NCBI GenBank assembly: GCA_002291945.1
Contig: DBAZ01000063.1
Coordinates: 1 to 34,039, forward strand
Length of the DNA: 34,039 bases
Direction: 5' to 3'
Source of the DNA: Tepidimonas sp. UBA997
GTDB lineage: Bacteria; Pseudomonadota; Gammaproteobacteria; Burkholderiales; Burkholderiaceae_C
Shown: positions 1 through 8,483 of the stretch, in pieces
Layout: each line of letters opens with the position of its first letter
Numbering within the stretch: the stretch's first letter is position 1
Program-made: the position numbers and the translations under genes
Notes under the pieces: model-generated
Told to the model about the DNA's origin: nothing
What the model saw: the letters and a program-made list of their open reading frames with translations, nothing else
Database searches by the model: none

Positions 1-17
1 CGACGCTCTTCCGATCT
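1..17. other. Illumina adapter remnant
   Basis: The first 17 bases, CGACGCTCTTCCGATCT, are identical to the 3' end of the standard Illumina TruSeq read-1 adapter. They are library sequence, not genome. Biological sequence begins at about position 18, and the reading frame entering from the right is truncated here. Confidence 0.93.
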
Positions 18-480
18 TTGCATATTGAGTGCCGAACCTTGATGTGGCCACCTCAAGAAGTGGTGCCAGTCGATCAATATCCGGAATTCCTTCAATACTA
101 TTGATGTGAGTGCGTACATCTTCAATCAACCGTGCAGCCTCCGGATGGCCTCGGAGATCGGGAAAATGGCTGTAGGTCTGCAAACTGCCATTGAAGACGA
201 TACCTGCTGAATCACCTTGCCCAGGCGGAAATAAAATGAGGTTATCAACCCCAATGGAGTTCTGGAGGAAATCGTCGATTTCATGTAGACCTGTCTCCTG
301 GAAGATATGAGTTCCATGATCGAAGTAGAGTCCGTTCGACGAGTAAATTCGACCCGCAAGCAGACCTCCCAATACGGGCGCTCGCTCGACTACGGTGATA
401 CGCGCCTGAGGAACAGCGAGGCGCAATCGCCGGGCAGCTATGAGGCCCGAAAGCCCGCCGCCGATTACGATATAGTCGAT
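18..480 (-). CDS. FAD-dependent oxidoreductase, N-terminal part (cut by contig edge)
   Basis: About 154 codons of an FAD/NAD(P)-binding protein are visible on the minus strand. The frame opens with DYIVIGGGLSGLIAA, a classic dinucleotide-binding GxGxxG fold at the very N-terminus, followed by an acidic ERAPVLGG segment and FDHGTHIF, as in the UDP-galactopyranose mutase / protoporphyrinogen-oxidase-like family. The C-terminal part lies beyond the contig edge. The start is odd: the frame has a stop codon just upstream and no ATG, GTG or TTG before the Rossmann motif. The only sensible position is an ATC at 480-478, five bases after a good GAGGTG ribosome-binding sequence. It overlaps the upstream methyltransferase gene by 16 bp and is the last visible gene of the polysaccharide operon. 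Its substrate is unknown. Confidence 0.75.
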
Positions 481-1130
481 GCGTCCACCTCAAAAATATT
501 GTCTGGCCGATGGATGGCACCATCGCGCCATGCGATCAATGTGAATTCGTAGGGCAGAAGGTCATGGCGAATCATGAACCGGCGCGATAGCCGCTTGGCA
601 CAAAAGTCGGTGATGATCCCCGGGTTGAAATGCTGCCCATCCTCTTGTACAAAATCGACATAGCTGCTCAAAAAATCACAAACCAGTACCTCACCCGCTG
701 CATTGAAAAGCTCTTCAAGTCTGTCCAGCGCGTATTCACGCGAACGGGTATCGTCGGTATCGCTACGCAGATTGAACACGCCAGAGGCAAATACCACGTC
801 ATATTTTTCCCGGATCGGTGTGCGCACATCCAGCAACTCGAAATGGGCGTGATTGCCGTGTTTGTTGCGACATGCCTCGACGAATTCGGGCAGCATGTCT
901 ATCCCGGTGTAATCCACTTTGTTGCCTTGGCGCTGCAGATAATCCCACAAATAGCCAAGACCGCATCCGTAGTCGAGCACCCTAACACCCGGCCGAAGCA
1001 CGAACGGAGAAATGGCGCGAAAGCGTAGTTCGTTACGCCCCTTCGGCGTCAATAGCGCATGAGGTGAATCACCATGCCGCTGAAAGCCATCTAGATACAT
1101 GGCTCTGATCCTATCAAATTGCTCGCTCAT
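465..1130 (-). CDS. Class I SAM-dependent methyltransferase
   Basis: A 221-residue protein with the SAM-binding motif I VLDYGCGLGY at residues 51-60, an acidic residue in the following strand (YTGIDML) and a motif-IV-like DVVFASGVFN segment. This is a class I Rossmann-fold methyltransferase. The start ATG overlaps the stop of the upstream FemAB-like gene as ATGA, which supports translational coupling. Within a polysaccharide operon it probably methylates a sugar or a lipid-linked or amino-acid-decorated intermediate, but the sequence does not show the acceptor. The protein appears soluble, with no membrane segment. Confidence 0.85.
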   Translation of the reverse strand: MSEQFDRIRAMYLDGFQRHGDSPHALLTPKGRNELRFRAISPFVLRPGVRVLDYGCGLGYLWDYLQRQGNKVDYTGIDMLPEFVEACRNKHGNHAHFELLDVRTPIREKYDVVFASGVFNLRSDTDDTRSREYALDRLEELFNAAGEVLVCDFLSSYVDFVQEDGQHFNPGIITDFCAKRLSRRFMIRHDLLPYEFTLIAWRDGAIHRPDNIFEVDASTIS

Positions 1131-2203
1131 GATGTGTACCGGTGTGTATAGAAATAGGGGAATTCTTGCCTGGCGGTGGAGCCCGACATTTCACTCAATG
1201 AAGGCTGGAGCAGGCGAAAGAAGTATCGATATGTTTTATCAATTGCTCCAAACCTGTTTTTGAAGCGGTATACGCCTTCTTGGGAACGCCAAGTTCCACC
1301 CCAGTTCCAGAATTCCCGGCCCTCGACTACGGCCTCGGCCATGGCATGCAATACAAGTGCAGACAAGGCTTGTTGATCCTTGTATTCATCTGCCACCACT
1401 GGTGTGAAGTATTCGGTGGTATTCCCGTATTGGAGTAGTAGCAGGCCACTTGCAGGTTGGCCACCGATCGTTCCAAGGTATAATCGAACCCCGGTCGTCG
1501 GAGACAATTGCTTGAGTAGTATATTAAAAATATCCAGTGGCTTAGGAACCCCCCCTAGTGCAATAATGGAGCGCGCATGCGTCGCCTGCAGCCATTGAAG
1601 CGCCTCGTCATCGGTACGTCTCTCAAACTGCTGCATCAAGCGCTGTCCCTTGCGGACAGCATTGCGAGTCTTGACGTGAAAAATGGATAGCAGCGCGGCT
1701 TGTGCCTCTTCCATGGTCGATGCGCGGGGTAATGGCGTGAGTTGGCCGATACGATCGTCTAGCGGGAAGAGCCCGTGTCGTGCCAGCAACTCTGCGTCCA
1801 TGGGCACCAGTGGGTTCTCAATTAAGGTAATGGATGCCATCTGGTCTTCATGCGCAATTGCGATGGCTTGAGTAAGCAATGCTTCGATGATCACTGTGGT
1901 ATTCGGTTCGGATTTGCGCACTATTGGCCCACCATGGCTACCGAAAAAGGGTAATGAATTCAGGACTGTGAAGCCTGCCGAAGCTGCAGCTTGACCAAGT
2001 AAGGGAAAGTAGCCCACGGGCACATCCCCTCTCATGGCCATAAGAAGATATAAGCGTGTCCGTGGCAGCGCTTCGAGCAAAAATCGGATGTAAGCGCTGC
2101 TGCCGTAAATAAGAGGCGCGGCGCTTTGGGCGTGGACAAGGTCGCAAAGTGCAAGACCTTGCTGATCAAGCATAACGACTCGCAGATTTTCTAGATCACT
2201 CAT
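1127..2203 (-). CDS. FemAB/GNAT-fold acyl- or aminoacyl-transferase
   Basis: A 358-residue protein of the FemAB-like / Acetyltransf_6 type. The C-terminal half has the recognisable WNWGGTWRSQEGVYRFKNRF stretch (about residues 300-320), typical of GNAT-fold enzymes that transfer an acyl or aminoacyl group to a cell-wall or polysaccharide acceptor. It overlaps asnB upstream by 8 bp and the methyltransferase downstream by 4 bp, so it is part of one coupled translation unit. In this setting it may attach an amino acid or acyl group to a sugar of the surface glycan. The donor and acceptor cannot be read from sequence. A link to exopolysaccharide FemAB-like proteins is equally possible. Confidence 0.75.
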   Translation of the reverse strand: MSDLENLRVVMLDQQGLALCDLVHAQSAAPLIYGSSAYIRFLLEALPRTRLYLLMAMRGDVPVGYFPLLGQAAASAGFTVLNSLPFFGSHGGPIVRKSEPNTTVIIEALLTQAIAIAHEDQMASITLIENPLVPMDAELLARHGLFPLDDRIGQLTPLPRASTMEEAQAALLSIFHVKTRNAVRKGQRLMQQFERRTDDEALQWLQATHARSIIALGGVPKPLDIFNILLKQLSPTTGVRLYLGTIGGQPASGLLLLQYGNTTEYFTPVVADEYKDQQALSALVLHAMAEAVVEGREFWNWGGTWRSQEGVYRFKNRFGAIDKTYRYFFRLLQPSLSEMSGSTARQEFPYFYTHRYTS

Positions 2204-4073
2204 AGGCGGCGAGAAACTGCTCGAAATTCAGCAATGACCATATCAGGAGTCTCCGATTTTCCTGTCCATCTAGATGTTGGTGAACCAGGCTTCGTAACGT
2301 GTCGGCATCAAGGTACTGATATATGCGGGGACTGCCTGTTATTAGTTTACGTTTGACGAATTCAATGCTGTCGCCTTTGAACCAACTGGCATCTGGCGAG
2401 GAAAAGCCTTGTTTGTAAGCTGTGGCGATTTCTTCCGGGATGAACCGCGACATGACGTCACGCATGATCTGTTTGCCGTCATTGGTTTTTTGGAAATAGC
2501 GGGCCGTTTTGTTACCTGGTTCATTTTCGTTCAACCGCACCACTTCCGCGAGGTTGTTCAACTTAAGGTTGACGGGGCATTGCATGGCAAAGTCAACCAG
2601 ATCGTTGTCCATGAACGGAACCCGAGTCTCTAGGCTGTGGGCCATACTCAGCTTGTCCTCGACGACGAACAGTCCGTGCAGAAAGGTCTTGGCCTCGAAG
2701 TAGAGCGAGTGGTTGATGTAGTCTTCGGGTCGTCCTAGCTCATTGTCGTGCGTCAGGAATACATTTCTGAAAATATCGCGAGTCCAGACGTCTTTGACAT
2801 CGCCCCAGATCGGTGCGAAGACCTTGGACAGCACACTGTTGGGAATCAGGCGGTGCCAGAACACGTAATACTGATCAATATAGTGTTCGAAATCCTGGTT
2901 CACCACGGCGCGGTAGTAACGCCAGGGATAACCGCCGAAGAGTTCGTCACCTCCGGCGCCAGACATCACCACCTTCACGAACTTTCCGGCCAGCTTAGCG
3001 GCGTAGTAATTTGGGTAGCTCTGCCCCACGCGCGGCTCTTCCAAGTGCCAAGCCAGTTTAGGCAGACAGCGCTCCATGTCTCCGGCCTTAAGCACCATCT
3101 CATAGTGCTCAGTCTTGAAACGCGCAGACATGGCCTCGGCGCGTACACGCTCATCGAAGGCGAGTTCGATGCCCGAAGCGGAACTGAGGTCGAAGCCACA
3201 AGTGAATGTCTTCAGATAGGGGAAGAGGCTGGCCGCTACCGCGGTGATGGAACCGCTATCCATGCCGCCACTCAGGTAGGCACCCAACTCGACGTCACTC
3301 ACCAGTTGGCGGTTGACTGCCTGACGAAACAGCCGATCCAGTTCCTCGACGTACTCTGCCTTGCTTGCTGGTTGATCGGGCTCGCGAAAGCGGTAATCCC
3401 AGTAGCGCGTGCGCTTCACTAGGGGTTTACTCGCACCAAGTTCAATCGTCAAAAAGTGCCCCGGCAGCAGCAGGTGGATGTCTTCCAGCAGTGTGCGGTC
3501 AGTAAAGATGTTCTGGAAAGTAAAGTACTCCAGCATCGCGGGCTTGTCGAGGGTGCGGCGAAACCGGGTATCGGACAGAATGGCTTTCTGTTCCGAGGCG
3601 AACCAGATGCTGTTGCCTTGCTGCGCGATGTAGAGTGGCTTGATGCCGTACCTATCGCGTGCCAGCAACATGCGGCGCTCTTGGCGGTCCCAGAGCGCAA
3701 ACGCAAACATGCCGTTGAACCGGTCAAGGGCTGCGGTACCCCAATGGGCCAGCGCAACCATGGCGACCTCTGTGTCCGTCTGCGATCGAAAGCTGTAGCC
3801 TGCGGCTTCAAGCTCGGTTCGCAACTCGCGGAAGTTGTATATCTCCCCGTTATATGAGAACGCATATCGATGATCAGCGCTGATCATCGGCTGATGCCCC
3901 AGAGGTGACAGGTCGATGATGGCCAGACGCCGATGTCCAAGGCCGACATTGCCATCTATCCATTGCCCCTCACCATCTGGGCCTCGATGCGCAATGGCGT
4001 CCGTCATCCGCTTGAGAACGACCGGAGACACCGCATCACCGTTCAGGTGGATCAGCCCTGCGATACCGCACAT
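2196..4073 (-). CDS. asnB: Glutamine-dependent asparagine synthase-like amidotransferase
   Basis: 625 residues, full length for the AsnB family. The N-terminal glutaminase domain starts MCGIAG, so Cys2 is the nucleophile after removal of Met. It keeps R49 (GHRRL), the YNGEIYN loop at 74-80 and D100. The C-terminal synthetase domain has the ATP pyrophosphatase P-loop SGGMDS at 268-273. The family transfers glutamine-derived ammonia to an adenylated carboxylate. In polysaccharide loci close relatives such as WbpS of Pseudomonas amidate uronic acids rather than aspartate. Four genes in this operon make a uronic acid, so sugar amidation is the likelier role (inference). The start ATG overlaps the upstream stop by one base (TGATG). 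Confidence 0.88.
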   Translation of the reverse strand: MCGIAGLIHLNGDAVSPVVLKRMTDAIAHRGPDGEGQWIDGNVGLGHRRLAIIDLSPLGHQPMISADHRYAFSYNGEIYNFRELRTELEAAGYSFRSQTDTEVAMVALAHWGTAALDRFNGMFAFALWDRQERRMLLARDRYGIKPLYIAQQGNSIWFASEQKAILSDTRFRRTLDKPAMLEYFTFQNIFTDRTLLEDIHLLLPGHFLTIELGASKPLVKRTRYWDYRFREPDQPASKAEYVEELDRLFRQAVNRQLVSDVELGAYLSGGMDSGSITAVAASLFPYLKTFTCGFDLSSASGIELAFDERVRAEAMSARFKTEHYEMVLKAGDMERCLPKLAWHLEEPRVGQSYPNYYAAKLAGKFVKVVMSGAGGDELFGGYPWRYYRAVVNQDFEHYIDQYYVFWHRLIPNSVLSKVFAPIWGDVKDVWTRDIFRNVFLTHDNELGRPEDYINHSLYFEAKTFLHGLFVVEDKLSMAHSLETRVPFMDNDLVDFAMQCPVNLKLNNLAEVVRLNENEPGNKTARYFQKTNDGKQIMRDVMSRFIPEEIATAYKQGFSSPDASWFKGDSIEFVKRKLITGSPRIYQYLDADTLRSLVHQHLDGQENRRLLIWSLLNFEQFLAAYE

Positions 4074-5257
4074 CAGAAGCTCACTGCCAACACTTGGTCA
4101 ATCACGTACTGCTGCTCAGCCTCACTCATGCCATGAAACAACGGAAGCGAAATACTGCAATCGTTGGCTAGGCGAGCATTGGGTAAGTCTTGTGGATTCA
4201 GGCCATACTTCTCTCGGTAGAAGGACAGCATGTGAACAGCGTGCGTGGCCGGTCGAGTGGAGATGCCGGCACGTTGCAGCCGATCCATCCATTCGTTGCG
4301 CTGCTCGTTGACTCGCTCTACGGAGCCCGCGTTCAAAGGTTCAGGATGGAACAGGCAGGGGTAGCTCTGGTACCCGTGACCGAAACCTTCCAGCCGGGCG
4401 GGGGTAGTAAGCCAGGGCAGTTGGGCAAACGCTTGGTCGTAGATCACGGCGAGCCGGCGACGTTCGGCCACGATGGCCTCGGCCCGATTCATCTGTGCGG
4501 CCCCCAATGCGGCTTGCAGGTCGGTCATGCGCTGGTTGTAGCCCGCGTCTGGGTGGTCAGCCAACAAGTATGGGCGTGCACCCATGTGACGCTGCAGATC
4601 GGTCATGGCCGCTCCATGGTCGCGGAGGCGGCGCAATTTATCGGCCAGCGCATCGCTCTGCGTGGTGATCATACCGCCTTCACCCGTAGTAATGGCTTTA
4701 CGCGGATGGAAGCTGAAGCAACCGGTGTCGCCGAAGGTGCCGACGTGCTGCCCTTGGTAAGTGCTGCCAAAACCGCAGGCGGCGTCTTCAACAACCCAAA
4801 GACCATGCTCCTTTGCCAAGGCCAGCAAGGGCGCCATGTCGACCGACAGCCCGAACAGATGAACCGGCAAAACGGCTTTGGTCTTGGGTGTGATGCAACC
4901 ACGCAGTGACTCGAGGTTCAGATTGAAGGTCTCGAGGTCAATATCGCAAAACACAACCTTGCCGCCAAGGTGCTCGACCACGTTGGCAGTGGCCACCCAG
5001 GTAAAGGCAGGCACGATGGCCTCGTCGCCCGGGCCGAAGCCCAATGCGGCCAGAGACAGGTGCAGCGCGGTGGTGCACGAGGTGACGGCTATGGAGTGCT
5101 TGGCCCCGGTAAAGACCGACCACTTCTCCTCGAATTCCCGAACCTTCGGGCCCTGCACCAGCCAGCCTGAGCGCAGGGGCTCGAGCACGCTAAGCACCTC
5201 CTGCTCGAGCAAGGCAGTGCGCGCGATGGGAACATTCAACTTCGCATCGACATTCAT
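4073..5257 (-). CDS. DegT/DnrJ/EryC1/StrS-family PLP aminotransferase
   Basis: 394 residues with the architecture of nucleotide-sugar aminotransferases: PLP-phosphate-binding SCTTALHL near residue 60, VVEDAA with the pyridine-contacting D158, and the Schiff-base lysine K187 in SFHPRKAITTGEGG. These enzymes transfer an amino group from glutamate to a keto-sugar nucleotide. It is distinct from the WbpE-type enzyme further upstream, so the glycan may contain a second amino sugar. It overlaps the epimerase gene by 4 bp and asnB by 1 bp, and is probably co-translated with both. The exact keto-sugar substrate is not determined by the sequence. Confidence 0.88.
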   Translation of the reverse strand: MNVDAKLNVPIARTALLEQEVLSVLEPLRSGWLVQGPKVREFEEKWSVFTGAKHSIAVTSCTTALHLSLAALGFGPGDEAIVPAFTWVATANVVEHLGGKVVFCDIDLETFNLNLESLRGCITPKTKAVLPVHLFGLSVDMAPLLALAKEHGLWVVEDAACGFGSTYQGQHVGTFGDTGCFSFHPRKAITTGEGGMITTQSDALADKLRRLRDHGAAMTDLQRHMGARPYLLADHPDAGYNQRMTDLQAALGAAQMNRAEAIVAERRRLAVIYDQAFAQLPWLTTPARLEGFGHGYQSYPCLFHPEPLNAGSVERVNEQRNEWMDRLQRAGISTRPATHAVHMLSFYREKYGLNPQDLPNARLANDCSISLPLFHGMSEAEQQYVIDQVLAVSF

Positions 5258-6255
5258 GTCGGCAACCCCACCGCGGTGCGCCGTGACGCCACCTCAGCCT
5301 TGTGCGAAGCCCGCCACTCGATCAGACGCCGCAGACCCTCGTCAAGGTCGATCTGTGCGGTGAAGCCGATCTCCTCAGTGGCCTTCTTGGGGGAGCCGAT
5401 ACGATTGCGCACCAGTGTCGCTTGGCTGCGTGGCGCGTAGCGAATGGGTTGTTTGCAGCCTGTGAGTGCAATCAACCTTTCAGCAAGTTCCTTAAGCGAT
5501 GTGCGCCTGCCGGTGCCCACATTGTAAAAACTGTCTACCGTGTCGGCCCTCATGGCACACACGTTGGCCAGCCCACAGTCTTCGACTGCGACGAAGTCAA
5601 AGGCTTCGGAGCCATCTCCCATGATGGTGGGACTCTCGCCTTTGTCGATGGCGTCGAGCATCTTCATGATCACGGCGATGTACGCGCCGTGATAGTCCTG
5701 TCGGGGGCCATAGACGTTCATGTAACGCAGGCCCACGAAGTTCAGTCCGTACCGGTGGTGATAGGCGCGCATCATGGCTTCACCAGCGATCTTGGTGGCG
5801 CCGTAGAAGTTCTGGTTATTGAATGGGTGGCTTTCGGTCATCGGCTCTTCCACCGCGTCACCGTACACCGAAGCAGAGGACGACCAAACCAAGCGCTTGA
5901 CCCCTTTAGCCACGCAGGCCTCCATCACGTTGAACGTACCGCGAACGTTCACGTCGAACGCGGTGCGCGGGTACTCATGGCATTGCAGCAACCACAGCGC
6001 TGCAAGGTGAAACACGCCGTCGGCGCCCTTGAAGGCCGACTGCAGGATGTCGGTCTGCATCACGTCGCCGCCCACATCGTAGACTCGAACGCGAGGGTCT
6101 CTAAGCGCCTCGTTCAGGTTCTCGCGGGTGCCGCGCACAAAGTTGTCGTAGATGAGGACTTCGCCGATGTCTTCCTTAAGCAGGTGGTCCACCGTGTGCG
6201 AGCCAATCAGACCAGCCCCGCCGACCACCACAAACTTTTTACCTTTGATATCCAT
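5254..6255 (-). CDS. NAD-dependent nucleotide-sugar epimerase/dehydratase (extended SDR)
   Basis: 333 residues of the extended short-chain dehydrogenase family. The NAD-binding glycine motif GGAGLIG lies at residues 12-18. WSSSASVYG and the catalytic YGATK (Y151, K155) complete the active site. The family includes UDP-glucose and UDP-GlcNAc(A) 4-epimerases and dehydratases. Together with the uronic-acid pathway it could act as a C4 epimerase (TviC/WbpP-like role), or it could make the keto-sugar for the adjacent DegT-type aminotransferase. The sequence does not choose between these. The stop overlaps the start of the aminotransferase gene (ATGA). A 13-base gap separates it from the FAD gene upstream. 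Confidence 0.85.
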   Translation of the reverse strand: MDIKGKKFVVVGGAGLIGSHTVDHLLKEDIGEVLIYDNFVRGTRENLNEALRDPRVRVYDVGGDVMQTDILQSAFKGADGVFHLAALWLLQCHEYPRTAFDVNVRGTFNVMEACVAKGVKRLVWSSSASVYGDAVEEPMTESHPFNNQNFYGATKIAGEAMMRAYHHRYGLNFVGLRYMNVYGPRQDYHGAYIAVIMKMLDAIDKGESPTIMGDGSEAFDFVAVEDCGLANVCAMRADTVDSFYNVGTGRRTSLKELAERLIALTGCKQPIRYAPRSQATLVRNRIGSPKKATEEIGFTAQIDLDEGLRRLIEWRASHKAEVASRRTAVGLPT

Positions 6256-6268
6256 GCTAGCAACTCAT

Positions 6269-7372
6269 TCATTGAACTACTGAAGAGACCATCTCGGCAA
6301 TTGCCAAGCTGGCCGTCAAACCTGGTGATTCTATTCCAAACAAGTTGATAAGACCACTTACGCCATGATCTTGGTTTGTCTGAATAAGGAAATCACTAGA
6401 GAATTTTTGTGGTGTTCCCAATTTTGGACGAATACCACTGTACGCTGGGGCCAGCTTGCTTGGATCACACTCAGGCCAATAGGTTTGTATGGCAAGGGCA
6501 AACTTTTGCTTTGACTGATCGTTGACTTGGTAATCCATTTTTTCTACCCACTCTACGTCAGGGCCAAATCGAGCTTGGCCACCCATATCGAGCGTGAGGT
6601 GTATACCCAAACCACCCGCTTCTGGAACGGGATAAATTAACCGTTTGAATGGTACTTGACCCAAATAGGCGTAATAGTTTCCTTTAGCAAAGCAGGCTTG
6701 AGGAATGTATTTTTCTGATAAGCCTTGAATACCTTTGGCAACGCTGACTGCGTAAAGGCCTGCTGCGTTGATGAGGTATTGAGAATTGACTGCTACCGGA
6801 TCTGCGCCGCCAAGACGAATTTCAAAACCATTGTTCGTAATAGTGGCCTGCTCAAAAGGAGTTCTATAAACAATCACACCCCCACCCGATTCAATATCTT
6901 TTATCAGGCTTTGCATGTAGGCATGAGAATCCAAAATGCCTGTGGATGGGGAATATAGCACTTCGCCTGCTTTTAAGCTGGATTCGCCGGTGGATATGGC
7001 TTGAAGGGGTAGAAACTCTAAGTCTTCTACCCCGTTACTTTTACCTGCTTTTTGCAGCTGATGAAGTTTTTCAGCTTGGGTATCGGTTTGAGCAACGATC
7101 CACTTACCAATTCTTTTATGTGGAATGCTACGGCTTATGCAATACTCATAAAGCAAATGCTTGCCACGAACACATAGGCGAGCTTTGTGTGAGTTTTTTT
7201 CATAATAGATACCCGCGTGGATAACTTCACTGTTACGCGAACTCGTACCTGTACCAAAGGCCATTTCTGACTCAACAATCAATGTTGAGTAGCCCTGTTC
7301 AACCAAATATTTGGCACAGGCAAGACCCACTACACCTGCACCCACAACAACGATGTCAAACTGATACGGCAT
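6269..7372 (-). CDS. FAD-dependent oxidoreductase, L-2-hydroxyglutarate oxidase (LhgO)-like
   Basis: 367 residues. An N-terminal dinucleotide-binding motif GAGVVG (residues 11-16) is followed by NSEVIHAGIYYEKNSHKARL, the sequence that marks the LhgO / DAO superfamily. LhgO oxidises L-2-hydroxyglutarate to 2-oxoglutarate. That product could be relevant here, because WlbA-type dehydrogenases use 2-oxoglutarate to regenerate NAD and hand on a hydroxyglutarate product, but the stereochemistry and this link are speculation. The gene is visibly more AT-rich (roughly mid-40s percent GC by eye) than both neighbours, so it may have a separate transferred origin. The start overlaps wbpE by 17 bp. Confidence 0.8.
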   Translation of the reverse strand: MPYQFDIVVVGAGVVGLACAKYLVEQGYSTLIVESEMAFGTGTSSRNSEVIHAGIYYEKNSHKARLCVRGKHLLYEYCISRSIPHKRIGKWIVAQTDTQAEKLHQLQKAGKSNGVEDLEFLPLQAISTGESSLKAGEVLYSPSTGILDSHAYMQSLIKDIESGGGVIVYRTPFEQATITNNGFEIRLGGADPVAVNSQYLINAAGLYAVSVAKGIQGLSEKYIPQACFAKGNYYAYLGQVPFKRLIYPVPEAGGLGIHLTLDMGGQARFGPDVEWVEKMDYQVNDQSKQKFALAIQTYWPECDPSKLAPAYSGIRPKLGTPQKFSSDFLIQTNQDHGVSGLINLFGIESPGLTASLAIAEMVSSVVQ

Positions 7373-8483
7373 TCAACAAACAGGCTTCTAGTGATCGAAT
7401 GATCTCGTCTTGAGTGGCTTGATTAAGTTCTGCACTCATCGGCAAACTCATCACACGCTTAGCAAGTTGCTGCGCAATGGGCGTGCAATCTGGGCAGCAC
7501 AGATGTTTATAGGCGGGTTGCTCGTTTAGTGGCACGGGGTAGTGCACCGCAGTGGGAGTACTGACTTCGGCCAAGCGCTTTTGCAGAGCTTCGCGGTTAG
7601 GCACCATAACAGTGTATTGGGCGAAGACGCTGGTTCGCTCGGACCGCTGTTGGATTCGAGCAATACCTACTTGGTCCAGCAACCGGTTGTAGCGCTGGCC
7701 GATTTCCATACGTTGCTGCACTTCCCATGCAAAGCGCTTCAGCTTGGCAAGGACGATAGCGCACTGCAGAGTATCCATGCGCCCGCCCACACCCACACGG
7801 GTGTGCACATAGCGCTGGCTTTGGCCGTGCACGCGAATTTCGCGCATGGCTTGAGCCAGGGCGTTGTCATTGGTGAAAATGGCCCCACCATCTCCATAGC
7901 AGCCCAAGGGTTTGCTAGGAAAGAAGCTGGTACACCCGATGGTGCTGAGATTGCAGCTCTGGCGGCCTTTGTAGGTAGCGCCGAAGCTTTGAGCGGCGTC
8001 TTCAATGACGGGCAGGTTACCGTGTTTGGCCGCAATGGCGTTGATGGCGTCCATGTCGGCGGTTTGACCATACAGGCTCACCGGCATGATGGCCTTTGTG
8101 CGTGGGGTGATGGCTGCTTCAATCAGGTCGGCGTTGATATTTCCAGTGTCGGGTTCCACATCCACGAACACGGGCTTGGCGCCCAAAAGCACGATGACCT
8201 CGGCCGTGGCCACAAAGGTGAAAGGCGTGGTAACAATCTCGTCGCCTGGGCCGATGCCCAAAGCCATCAGGCTCATGAGCAGCGCCTCGGTACCGCTGGC
8301 GCAGGTAATACAGTACTTAGCACCGGTGTAGGCTGCCAGCTTCTCTTCCAGTTCGGCCACTTCGGGGCCGAGGATGTACTGCCCATGGTCAAGCACACGC
8401 TGAATGGCCGCGTCGATCTGCGGTTTGAGCCGCTGGTATTGGGTTTTGAGGTCGATGAATTCCATGAGCATTGTCTGATTCAA
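7356..8483 (-). CDS. wbpE: UDP-2-acetamido-2-deoxy-3-oxo-glucuronate aminotransferase
   Basis: 375 residues, closely resembling Pseudomonas WbpE / Bordetella WlbC as I recall them: FIDLKTQ near the start, GQYILGPEV, the VSLYGQ and EDAAQSFGA blocks (D162), and the PLP lysine K191 in SFFPSKPLGCYGDGG. It transfers an amino group from glutamate to the 3-keto group of UDP-GlcNAcA. The annotated start at 8483 overlaps wbpD by 4 bp (ATGA). A downstream ATG at 8465 matches the usual family N-terminus (MEFIDLK) better, so the true start could be there. It belongs to a cassette with wbpD, wlbA/wbpB and the dehydrogenase. Confidence 0.92.
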   Translation of the reverse strand: MNQTMLMEFIDLKTQYQRLKPQIDAAIQRVLDHGQYILGPEVAELEEKLAAYTGAKYCITCASGTEALLMSLMALGIGPGDEIVTTPFTFVATAEVIVLLGAKPVFVDVEPDTGNINADLIEAAITPRTKAIMPVSLYGQTADMDAINAIAAKHGNLPVIEDAAQSFGATYKGRQSCNLSTIGCTSFFPSKPLGCYGDGGAIFTNDNALAQAMREIRVHGQSQRYVHTRVGVGGRMDTLQCAIVLAKLKRFAWEVQQRMEIGQRYNRLLDQVGIARIQQRSERTSVFAQYTVMVPNREALQKRLAEVSTPTAVHYPVPLNEQPAYKHLCCPDCTPIAQQLAKRVMSLPMSAELNQATQDEIIRSLEACLLNAVSV

